Source: Sindora glabra | Lineage: Eukaryota; Streptophyta; Magnoliopsida; Fabales; Fabaceae | Direction of reading: 5' to 3' | Assembly (NCBI GenBank): GCA_020226215.1 | Contig: CM035236.1 | Coordinates: 4,035,001-4,099,000 of the forward strand | Length of the DNA: 64,000 nt | Shown here: piece after piece, positions 40,601-50,424 of the stretch | Position numbering within the stretch: the first letter of the stretch is position 1 | Layout: every line of letters starts with the position of its first letter | The notes under the pieces: generated by a model | The model's database searches: none | What the model saw: the letters and a program-made list of their open reading frames with translations, nothing else | What the model was told of the DNA's origin: nothing | Made by a program: the position numbers and the translations under genes

Positions 40601-40723
40601 TTCGCAGCCTAAAATCATGGCGGCCGCCGTCCAACCGCCCGTTTTGGACCCCTCGGCAAGGCGGCCCTTGTAGTCCCAGGCATCGAAAATGGATTTTTCC
40701 CGAGTTTGAGGAAGAGTGCTCAT
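34629..40723 (-). CDS. NPF6: NRT1/PTR family transporter, NPF6 (NRT1.1-like); exon 4 frameshifted
   Basis: Four exons on (-): 40,723-40,431; 40,304-40,265; 40,150-39,585; 35,502-34,629, with GT..AG borders and agreeing phases. Net length is about 590 residues, the usual family size, for a 12-helix MFS proton symporter. Visible: E41-x-x-E44-R45 proton-coupling motif; Arg-Tyr-Leu-Thr101, the position phosphorylated in Arabidopsis NRT1.1, encoded by the 40-bp exon 2; ALGTGGLK..GFGSDQFD; DFFLRECPKGMK near the C-end. The position of the nitrate-binding His356 is Tyr353 (WTVYAQM). Also unusual are Trp in FFNWFFF, where relatives have Arg, and Leu in RMLLIWAT, where relatives have Pro. A one-base insertion near 35,195 and a one-base loss near 34,965 put about 76 codons out of frame; as written translation stops at about 35,085. 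Either a young pseudogene or assembly indels. First ATG chosen; no upstream in-frame ATG. Confidence 0.85.
34965..35195 (-). other. Out-of-frame segment between two compensating indels in NPF exon 4
   Basis: Upstream the frame reads ..IYDRFIV and then loses homology. The family sequence resumes one base over as PAARKVLKNPQGQTP, as if one base (T at about 35,195 on +) had been inserted. It runs intact through VFWLIPQFFFVGAGEA and then shifts back at MYIGQLDFF, as if one base were missing beside 34,965. The 76 shifted codons hold no stop in the family frame, so both changes are recent or artefactual. Confidence 0.85.
36545..38822. mobile_element. 2.3-kb inverted-repeat transposon in NPF intron 3
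   Basis: The left arm (about 36,545-37,105) and right arm (about 38,262-38,822) are reverse complements over some 560 bp at roughly 75-80 percent identity by eye. Shared blocks in order include GTGAATTT(A/G), TTAGATCATATTGCATAG, GAAAT.GGCTATA, TTCATGT, AGAAG.GGGTTTAAAAATA and TTAGTGTATATCGATTTTTA. The centre is AT-rich without a frame. It is a non-autonomous long-TIR or foldback element, related to MULE-type by form only. It accounts for more than half of the 4.1-kb third intron. A flanking AATATAT on both sides is a possible target duplication but is trivial in this composition. Confidence 0.75.
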
Positions 40724-41398
40724 TTTGTGAGCCCTTGCTTCAAGTGAAATACCAAAGGAGGCAACGGAATGACACAACAAGCTCAAGGTTCAGTAGCCTT
40801 TATGTAGGGGGAACCAGGATAATAATAGAGTATGTTCGTATTGATTAATCATAAAGGTGCCCCTGGGTCTGGCCATATGATTTGAATATGTATAAATGAT
40901 TATATTTGAAATAAATAAATAAATAATGCAAGCTATAACAAAATGAAAATTTTAGTCCCTCTAGAGCCATGGTCGGCGAGAAAGGCTGATTTCGATTATC
41001 ATTACGTGGCTCATCTTGTGGTAGTCTAAGTTCTTAAACCTAGTGAGTAATGCTCCCCCGGTTGGCTGCGACATTTTCCAATGGAGATTCTTTCTTGATA
41101 TTGATTTTCTGCTAGAAGAAAAACAAGCTCAGTTGGTATATGATGATCATAATTAAGTCCAAAAAGGATGAATTATATATGGTGTCAAAAAGGTGTTGAT
41201 TTGCATTTTGTGGAAGTATAATGTATGATGGCTTCGCATACTCAGGTTTTCTCAAAAAGTTGCTACTGGCGGAAGATTCTAATTTCGCCAAAACCAAATG
41301 TAATTTTATCTCGTAGTTCAGAAGCTCTACCTGCTCATATTTGTTTATATAAAAGTAAATACTCCCATATCATCTATAGATTTTATAATTAATAAAAG
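40724..41398 (-). promoter_or_regulatory. Upstream region of the NPF gene
   Basis: This is the presumed 5' leader and promoter, read leftwards. I cannot place a TATA box with confidence; an AT-rich stretch with AAATAAATAAATAAATAATG lies at about 40,910-40,928. An ACGTGG core occurs at about 41,004. The next transposon begins at 41,399, about 675 bp upstream of the start codon. Confidence 0.3.
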
Positions 41399-42372
41399 GT
41401 TAAACTATGCTGTTTATCCTAATATTTTATTTTTTTTCATATGAGTACTTGTAATTTCAAATTTTGGAATTGGATCCCCATACTTTAAAATTATTTCTAA
41501 TTCAATCCACCGTTATTATTTCATTCAAAATTCCTAGGTGACAAATATTTTGTTGATGTGAAAATTTTATTTCAACCATGTAATGCAGCCTCATTTTCAC
41601 CTAAAAAGTGGCTCTTCTACACCTCATGTGCAAGGCACATGACCTATGATTGCACTAATTTATTGCCCTAATTTTGTTATTTGCAAACCTAAGTAGCCTT
41701 CATCTTGTTTGGCACAGAGCAGAAGCAAAGCATTCAAGTGAAGCAATGAAGGAGTTTTTTGTGTCTTAAGGAAGTGTTGAAATTGATGTCTTGAGTTTCG
41801 GCAATAGGTGCCAATGATGCTGCTTCGATGGCAAGTTTTAATGTTTACATTTGAAATTTGAGCCGGTCCTTGAAGGAAGTTTGCCAAAACTTTAAGGTAA
41901 AATTTTCATCTTTCAATTGGTTCCTTTGAAATATTCCTTCACTAAGAGCTACCATTAATGGAGGTTTATGTAAGTGCCATAGTCATGTGGATTTTTTCAG
42001 TAGGCTAATGAACTTCTAGAAGATCAATACAGAGAAGTTGTGGAGTAAAAAGTTCTAATATGGTCAATAAAGAATAATGTGATGTGCATTACCGAAGTTG
42101 TTTTAGGGAAATAATTATGTCATATGCCTCGAACATGAGATGCAAAAGAGCCACTTTCCAAGTGAAAAAGAGAATGTATACATGGTGGAAATAAAATTTC
42201 CACATCAACAAAACACTTGTCCCATAGACAATTTTGCTTGTAATTATGATAGTAGAGATTCAATTAGAAATGATTTTTAAGTATAGGGGCCCAATTCTAA
42301 AATTTGAAATTACAAGTACCCACTTTGAAAAAAGTTAAAAGCATAGGGACCTATAGCATAATATGACTTTAA
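41399..42372. mobile_element. 1-kb TIR element with about 260-bp inverted ends
   Basis: Left end GGTTAAACTATGCTGTTTAT.. and the reversed right end GTTAAAGTCATATTATGCTATAG.. open the two arms. They then agree through GTACTTGTAATTTCAAATTT, GGAATTGG..CCC.ATACTT, TTTTGTTGATGTG.AAATTTTATTTC.ACCATGTA and AAGTGGCTCTT. The middle 430 bp is unlike the ends and may be a captured host fragment (it contains GGCACAGAGCAGAAGCAAAG), but no frame survives. Target duplication is not resolved. Confidence 0.72.
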
Positions 42373-42626
42373 CAAAATGATATATAATGTCATAATAGTA
42401 AGAAAAAATAATATATTTTTTTTTGTAAAATAATAGATAAGATTTCTTTTATTCTTCTTAAATTCCTTTTACTTGATATTAATGCGATTTCTTTAAACCT
42501 TCAACCAATATTCTAGAAGAAAATTTTGGTGTGGAGGGAAGGTTTTGATCTAAAGGAAACTTTTGTTGGATTAAAAAAAGAAAAGTTCCAAACTTTTAAT
42601 CAATCCTAAAATCAATTCTAAAATCT

Positions 42627-43600
42627 TTTGATTGGATTTGGCATATTCTTGCACATCCTAAAATTAGGGGTTTCTTTTGACTCTTCTATCTTTATGCATT
42701 ACCTACTAAATCTGATCTTATTAAGCAATGAATCCAAATTAATAATAGTAGCTCTTTTTGCAATCAACATCCAAAAACTAACTAATTTTTATTTGAATTT
42801 TGACCAATTACCAATATTGTGCGAAAAAATTTTAACTTTAATTTTGTAAATTCTTCTTTTAAGGTTAAGCTTGAATCAAATGCCCTAAGGAAGGGCAATT
42901 TACAAGATTCAAGTATCTTATTTATGTATGTGTTAGTAAAAATGAAATTCTTTCCCTTGTAAAAATGCGTATGAAAATTCTTCTAAGCATGTTGTTTCTT
43001 CTTTAACTATTTCTAAAGTTGCTAAATATTTTCATGTTGTTAATAGGAATGTGAAAAAAAAATTTATACAAGAATATTTCTTAGGTGCTACCTCTTGAAA
43101 AATGATTTAAATTGAATACTAACAACTTAATGTTAAATATTTTAGGTAGCATTGCTAGGGGATTATTAGAAATGATCAAAGGTGTTTGGGTACGTAGCTG
43201 AATTTTGTAGAAATATTAAATTTGAAACTGCCTTATTAGCAAATTTTTAAGGCATTTTAACTATTCCAATGCTTGCTAAGTCTCTTAATATTAAAAATAA
43301 TTTGGTTGAATATTCAAATTGCCTTATTGTTATTAATGTGATTTATGGTATTAATCCAAATTTAACAAATGATTTTGCTGGTATTATTTTGGCTTATAGG
43401 GATATGATGTCCCATTTTACATAAACTAAATTAATCCATTGCAAGAGAAGCCAACTAAATAGTGAATAGAATAATTAAGATGGCAATGCATATTAAGTTA
43501 GGGAATCATATTCTTATCCATCATCCATTTGAAATCAAATTTATTTTGATATATGAGATCGACACTATTTATCCTAGAGTATATAGGACTTATTAAGTGT
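42627..43600 (+). mobile_element. LINE (L1-type) 3' fragment: zf-RVT plus RNase H relics
   Basis: From 42,627 the frame reads FDWIWHILAHPKIRGFF, stop, LFYLYALPTKSDLIKQ, the signature of the zinc-binding domain that follows plant LINE reverse transcriptases; a C..C pair (SFCNQH) follows. From about 43,140 to 43,560, across frameshifts, there is a plant LINE RNase H-like domain: GSIARGLL, then AEFCRNIKFETALLA and LAKSLNIKNNLVEYSNCLIV, then FAGIILAYRDMMSHF. Several stops break it. The reverse transcriptase itself is missing, so this is an old truncated or rearranged copy. Confidence 0.55.
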
Positions 43601-45650
43601 CCCCTAATATTTGTGTTTATGTGATTAGTCTAAACTTTTTTTGTCTCTAATATATTTCTTATTTTTATTAAAAATATTATTTTTCACTAAATTTTTTATA
43701 TTTACGATGTTAATTTTTTATAATCATAAATATAAATAATGAGATTATTTTTAAAGAATATAAATTTCAATTAAACAAACAAAATATTAAATATTACATA
43801 AAATTTCAGTTAATATGTAACTTATAATTCAAAAACAAGTAAAAAATTAATTAAAAAAAGATGAATCCATTTGCAAGGATTAGATGAATTGAAGTTTAAA
43901 CTTACTTTTTTTTTTCCTTCCGAAAGTTATCAACTTGGTTTACAAAATTTCATTAAAAAGTACACCTTTGATCATGATGAAAACACTGTATAACTTTGTT
44001 AGATTTTCACTCAAAAATAAATCCTTGACAAAATGCTTTAAAATTATGAAAAGGTTTTTGTTAGATTCATATAGATGCATGTGTAAGATTTCAAGAATCT
44101 AAATTTTGATTACATGATTTAGATTTTAATGGACATATAGATATTAATGCTTGATTTATGTATTTATTGATGATGTTAGCTTAATTGGATAATGATAATG
44201 GCTCTAATAAATTAATGCTCAATTGCATTTATAAGTAATTGATGTTTGTTGGTTGTTGTATGCATTAATGACAAATTTTGGATGGTTGAACAATGAAAAA
44301 AAATTGAAGGATTTGCAAGATCTCAAGTGATAATTAACTATATAGTGACTATGCCCTAAAAATGTATTTTAAAATGGTATAATTGACTATATCATCAACT
44401 ATATGGTTATGAGTTACTTTTAGATATTGATAGTTAACTATAGACCTTTAAGATACTCTTTAGAGTTTAGTAGTCGACTATATAGTGACTATTGAAATCC
44501 AAATTTGTTCTAGACTTTAATAGTCAATTATGAACTCTAGAATTACTTTTGGGGTTCTTATACTTGAATATATAATCGAATCTACTCAGTTTACCTTATT
44601 TTATCATGATTTCTAAGGATTCAATGTAGAATGTATGATTCCTAAATGTTTAAATATGATTGTTTATGATGTCTATAAAGTAAATACATGTATTAGTGAT
44701 CATGAAATGAGGAATTAAGGTATTATACCATATGATACATGATATTAGTAAACTCATAATGTTGCTTATGTAAAGGAATGTGTTATATGGTCATCTATCA
44801 AAGTATGGTATTGTTTAACTAATATGATAAGTATGGCTTATACTATACTATGGGAAATGAAAGCATCATGTAATTGAGAATTTAGAAATGTATTAGGGGT
44901 AATATGAATACTAGACAACTAATTATTAGTAATTGACTTGTGAAAAGTATAAAGTTGACCTTGAAAAAATAAGGATAGAAAGTTTATAGATAATATAAGA
45001 TTGACTCAGAAGTCATAAGATAGATGTATGTATTTTTATTTTAATTATTTCATATTTTGCTATGGATTTGGAACCTAATTATTATTAGTTACTTGTGTAT
45101 GACATAATTATATTGCTATGACTATGGATGAGCTCTTGAGGCTACTTGGAATTAAATTGATGATATGAATGTTTACATGTTAAGTTTTATAAAATAATGA
45201 TTTAATAGGTAAATTTATTTATGTTTAAATATTTACTTATTGGGCCTTGAACTCCTTTTCTTATAATTTATTTTATAAATATATGGGTTAAGCCTTTAAC
45301 TTCACCTCTTTAGAGCTAAGCTTGCTGGCATGCTCTTTAGTTTAATTTTGGTAGCATAGGATATTAGTAGTTAGATTTGTTTTAAGCCTTATTTAATGTA
45401 TAGGGTTTGGGTAGAAAGATTATGAATTAAATCACTTCATGAATTTATTAGACTAACTTATCTTTATAATTAGAGAGATATAAACAAATCTAACTTTTTC
45501 ATCTTTTGTGAACTTTATTATTGATAATGAATAAATTTTTTTTCCATCTTAATATCCTTTTCCTCCTTGTTGTATACTTTAGCATATTAAATTAAGATTG
45601 TGATAAATAAAGTGGATTAGGCTAGTAAGGATCATATAGCAAGTATTTCA
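43601..45650 (+). mobile_element. LTR-like relic with repeated TAGT(C/T)RACTATATAG motifs (tentative)
   Basis: No frame is present. Between about 44,325 and 44,580 imperfect palindromes around ACTATATAGT occur at least six times (for example near 44,335, 44,386, 44,400, 44,440, 44,476). Similar motifs occur at 14.1-15.0 kb in the opposite orientation. The overall look is that of a retrotransposon LTR or leader. The flanking Ty1/copia coding relic begins at 45,655, so part of this may be its lost 5' half. Confidence 0.25.
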
Positions 45651-45654
45651 CTAA

Positions 45655-48600
45655 TTATAACTAGATAAGAGTCATGATAGTACTGAATTTACTCGTAATA
45701 TGCTTTATATGCCTAAACTTGATAAAAATTTTCTTAGTGTGCCTCAAATGGTGACTAATGGTTATACTTTTATATTTAGGAACAATCAATGTTCCATTTA
45801 TGATCTTTCTGATAAGGATATTGCTATTGTTACTATAGAAGATAAATATTTCTTTTTGAAATGGCCTAGTACATATGATGCCTTAAAGGCCAAGATTGAT
45901 AAAACTTTATTATAGCATAAAGATTTAGCTATTATCACTTGAATGCTTTGAAGCTCATATATGATAAAGAATTCGGTATTGAACTTGCCTTCCATTTGTG
46001 TTTATGATGATGTATGTGATGCTTGTCAACTTAAAAAGCTCCATAGAAAATCTTTTCTTATTGGTAAAGCATAAAGGGCCAAGGAGAAACTAGAATTATG
46101 CATATTGATTTATGTGATCTCATAAGGATATTAACACCTAACAAAATTAAATAGTTTCTCTTGTTCATTGATGATTTCATTAGGATGATGTGGATGTATT
46201 TCTTATGCCAAAAATCTAATTTTTTCTATTTTTACAAAATAGTTTAAATCTATGGTGTAAAGTTAATGTGGCAATAAAATAAAGAAAAATCTCATATCAT
46301 ACTAAGGTAAGAATACACCTTTATTGAAACTAAGAAATTTTATGAAGATGAAGAGGTGCATCATTAATTAATTGTTGCTTACACTTCTAAATAAAATGGA
46401 GTCTTAGAGAAAAATAAAAATATCATGGTAATGAACCACAACATATTGTTTAAGAAGAAAATACCTTATAAATTATGGGAAAAGCTATTAATATAGCTAT
46501 TTATTTACTAAATAAGTTACCTAAACAATTTGTTAAAGGAAAAAACTCATATGGAGGCATGGAGCAACCACAAACCTTCTGTTAAGTACTTAAGGGTGTT
46601 TGGTTCTCTATGTTATATTCATGTACTAACTAAGAAGAAACAAAATCTTAAAGAAAAAGTTGAAAGAGATATCTTTCTTGGCTACAATACCCATTCAAAA
46701 AGGTATGAAATTTTAAATTTGAAAAATAAAAAAATTGTAATTAGTCAAGATATAAAATTTAATAAATGTGTTTTATTGAATTAGAAGGAGTTTAAAGTGG
46801 AGGAAAAACCATCCTCCACCTTTCAACTTGAAATTTTTCAATAATCTTATCCAAAAAAAGGTTCATTTGATAATGATGATCCTTTTGGTTCAAATTGTAA
46901 TGATAACCTTCCATAGTTAGGCTTATCTTGCTTGAGTTCTTTATCTCTAAAGGATAAATCCTCTTTTTCCTTAAAATTTCTAGTCAGAAAAACCAAATTA
47001 CTTTCTGAAGTTTATGAAAGATATAGTTTAGCTATCATGGAGCTAGAAAATTTTTATGAAGAGCAAAACATGATGAATGGATGTTTTCTATGCAAGAAAA
47101 GATAAATATGATCGAAAAGAATAGCATTTGGGATTTGGTTGAAAAACCTTCTTATAGAAAAGTGATTCGGGTAAAGTGGGTCTACAAGATTAAGCTTAAT
47201 TTTAGTGGTTCTATCAACAAGCTCAAGGCTAAACTAATGGTTAAGGGCCATGCTCAAAAACTTGGTATAGACTACATTAATACATTTACTTATATGGCTA
47301 GGCATGATAATATTAGAACTTTCGTTGCTTTGATTGCCTAAAAGTGTTAAAACATTTATTAATTTGATGTCAAACCTTGCATTCCTAAATGGCATTTTTG
47401 AGGAGGAGATCTACACTTAACTATCCTAAAGTTTATAAAAATGGTAAAGAAAATTATGTTTGCAATGTTAAAGAAGGCTTTATATGACTTAAAATAAGTT
47501 TTAAGGGCTTGGTATAATAGAATTAATTCTTATTTTTTTGAAAATAGCTTCAAAAGAAGCATGAATGAGTCCACTATTTATGTGAAATTTGTTGACAATT
47601 TTGATATTATCATTTTCTTTTTATATGTTGATGATTTGTTAGTGAATGGTAGCAATTCAAAACTCATTGATATTTTTAATAAGCAAATGTGAATATTTTC
47701 TAAGAAGAGTGATCTTAGCAAGATGAATTATTTTTTAAGGATGGAAATCCATCAATCAAAATATGAAATTTTCATTTCCTAAAAGAAATATGCTAAAAGG
47801 TTTTGAAGAAATTTAAAATAAATCATTGTAAAACACTTACCATTCTTATTCCAATTAATGTGAAGCTATCCAAGGATGATGACCATGAAAAAGTTAATGA
47901 AAGCAGATACAAATCTTTGATTGGCAACTTGTTATACTTAATTGCAACAAGGTCAAATTTAATGCATATTGTTTGCATGTTATCTTGATTTGTGCATGCC
48001 TCAAGTCAAACTTATTATGGTGTTGCTAAAAAAGTTCTAAGATACATCAAAAGAATTATTGAATTTGGCTTATGGTATCAATTCTATGGATGTCATGATT
48101 TAAAAGGGTATGCTGATAATAATTAGGCAAGTTCCTTAAATGATATGAAGAATACTTCCAAATATGTCTTTTCTTTTAGCTTTAGTGTGTTCTCTTGGAA
48201 CTAAGGAAATGAAGTGTGGTTATTCAATCCACAGCTAAAGTAGAGCCTATTTCAACCTCTAATGGTGTTAATCAAACCATTTAACTTTGAAAAATTTTAA
48301 AGGAGTTGGGGTAATATCAAAATGATGCAACAATCATTTATTTTGACAATAAATCAATAATTTCAATGGTAAAAAATCCTACTAATCATGGTAGGACAAA
48401 GCATGTGAAGATAAAGGGTCTGTTTAGTCTGGGAAAAAATGAAATTTTTAAAAAATATTTTCCTAAGAAAATATATTTCTAGAAAATGAATTGATTTTCT
48501 GTTGTTTAATGCATAAAGAAAAAATATTTTCTGGTGTTTGATGTACAAAGAAAAATAAATTATGTTTAAAGTAAATTAAAATTATTTATTGCAAAATTAT

Positions 48601-49334
48601 AATAATTTTACATACTTTTTAAAAAAATTATAAATTTTTTATTGTTCTTGATATCCAGTAGTCCAATAATGATTAGTTTTCAACAATAAAATATATATTA
48701 AATGCATTACAAAATTTATACATAGATTCACACAATTAGTTTAATTAATTATTTTGAAATATTATATAATAGGGCATTCATCATGAGAAAGAAAAGAAGA
48801 ATATTTAATGAATATTGCATGAAAATATGCAACTGAATTTTAATAAATAAAAATAGATTTCATAAAAATAGAAATAGAGCATTTATCATAAAAATATTTA
48901 ATAAATAAAAAATAAATTTTTCTCATGATCGCGATTGTATAATAAGGTGAGAAGGCAAAAAGCTTGGGTTTCGACATAGATATACTGAGTAATAAGAAAA
49001 ATGAATTTTATTTTTCAAAATGGGAAGTTATTTTCCTGAAAAATAATACAATTTTCTGATTGATCAGAATTTTTCTATTGATTAAAATTTTTGAATGTCT
49101 AAATAGGAAAAAGTTGGAAACTGAACTCCAAAAATTCATTTTTCCCCAACCAAATAGACCTTAAGCATTATATTATTTGTGATTCTTAAAAAGAGAAAGA
49201 AATCAAATCAATCTTGTTTATTGTAGTACGAACAATCAACTTGCTGACTTTTTTATCAAAGCTTCTCCAACACAAAGTTTTGAATTTCTAAAAGCTCTTC
49301 TTAGTGTTTCAAGCAAAAACATCAAGGAGGAGAT
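45655..49334 (+). mobile_element. Ty1/copia retrotransposon relic (pol region)
   Basis: Broken pieces follow the copia order. The end of protease and the GAG-pre-integrase zone (NMLYMPKLDKNFLSVPQM at about 45,700, then a CDACQLKKLH zinc-type piece at about 46,017) comes first. The integrase core follows (HIDLCD near 46,100, FIDDFIRMMWMYFL near 46,160). Next is the integrase tail (KYLRVFGSLCYIHV near 46,585). Reverse transcriptase has VKWVYKIKLNFSG near 47,175 and the YVDD box at 47,624-47,635. RNase H pieces lie to about 49,300 (TKHVKIK at 48,395). The AAGGAGGAG tract at 49,324-49,332 fits a polypurine tract. Numerous stops and frameshifts and a nested MITE show it is long dead. Gag and the 5' LTR are not seen. 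Confidence 0.82.
48415..49160. mobile_element. Tourist/Harbinger-like MITE nested in the copia RNase H region
   Basis: The element splits the copia RNase H text between TKHVKIK and the HYIICD that resumes it. The left end AGGGTCTGTTTAGTCTGGGA pairs with the reversed right end GGTCTATTTGGTTGGGGAAA, about 30 bp of inverted repeat of the GGGTCTGTTTGG type. The flanks read TAA on the left and TTA (or TAA one base over) on the right, consistent with the 3-bp TWA duplication of PIF/Harbinger elements. At about 745 bp it is long for a MITE and non-coding. Confidence 0.65.
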
Positions 49335-49900
49335 TGTAAAGGAGTAGTGTTTTTGAATTTTTTTATGTACTTTATGAATATGTTATTCAACCATTGTCAT
49401 TCTTTTTCATGCCCTTTTCTTGAATGTTATAGTAAATAAAGTCAAATGTGTTAAATTCTCTCTCCCTCTTTACCGCCACTATTTTTCTTTCTTTCTCAAT
49501 GTGATAAAACTTTCATTTTATACTCTTAGCAAATGAGATATGTGATATGTACAAAGAAATAAAACTAAAGAACTTCTTTATTTTATCTTCTTCTTTAATG
49601 TCAAGTGCAAAAAGTATTTCATATCTGATGAATTTTATAATACTCTTAAAGTTTCAAAACTTAAGATAGTGTAATTGTTTTAAAAACTATTAAATCAAGA
49701 TTATTTAATTATATTAAAAAAATGAATAATTATAATTGTATAATTTTAATTTAATGATTTTTCTAAACGTATTATATTATTTGAGGTTTCAAGATCCTTC
49801 GAGTATCATAACAAGGCACTCTTATATCTCTATTTTGAAGCTTTTATGTACTGAAGATTTACACGAATGGAAAGCTCACATTTAAAAGCTTATGATCTAC
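49335..49900 (+). repeat. Probable 3' LTR of the copia relic
   Basis: Directly after the polypurine tract the sequence starts TGTAAAGGAGTAGTG, as an LTR should begin with TG. It contains an AT-rich promoter-like part and a CT-rich leader-like part (TTCTCTCTCCCTCTTTACC near 49,457). The right border ending CA is not identified and no upstream partner LTR was found. Confidence 0.4.
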
Positions 49901-50318
49901 TTTTCTCTTGCATTATTCTGTGAGTTCCTCACTTTTATATTTTATGACTCTGCGGTACGCTCTATTTTATGTTGATGAATTTTTTATTGTTTGCCACCTC
50001 GCTTATTAAGGTCAATCTAGCTCACTGTCTTGCGCTCGTCAGGTGCTGGCATCGGCATTTATTGTACTGAAAATCAACAGTCCTACTCATTGGCACCTTA
50101 ATTTGTTTGCCGAATTGGGTTGTAACGCGATATGACAAATCACAAATGAACTTAACATTTCCTCGGAACTTCATTTACGCAAGTTAAATGTGTTTAATTA
50201 GTAGTCACTTTTTGCCTTTTGTTTTTGGGACACCAACATTCCCTTTCATTCCACTACAGATTTTCCATGTTTTGCGTTCGGTTTATTATAATGTTTGTTT
50301 GGTCCTTCACATGAAAGC
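49901..50318. other. Non-repetitive spacer before the Mutator-like element
   Basis: The composition is closer to unique DNA, with no gene recognised. It joins the sequence after 62,782 if the Mutator-like insertion is mentally removed. Confidence 0.4.
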
Positions 50319-50328
50319 GATACTATGC
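50319..50328 (+). repeat. Left target-site duplication (10 bp)
   Basis: GATACTATGC directly abuts the left terminal inverted repeat and is repeated exactly at 62,773-62,782. Mutator-like elements make 9-11 bp duplications. Confidence 0.93.
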
Positions 50329-50410
50329 GGCACAATTACCTAAATGCTGCAAGTGTAAAAAAAATTAACCAAGATCCTATACAATTAAAACTATTTACCA
50401 GAATGTTTAA
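50329..50410 (+). repeat. Left terminal inverted repeat of the MULE
   Basis: It begins GGCACAATTACCTAAATGCT and runs to ..GAATGTTTAA. It pairs with 62,691-62,772 at about 89 percent identity, nine substitutions and no indel by eye. Confidence 0.92.
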
Positions 50411-50424
50411 TTTTTTTTTTAAAA

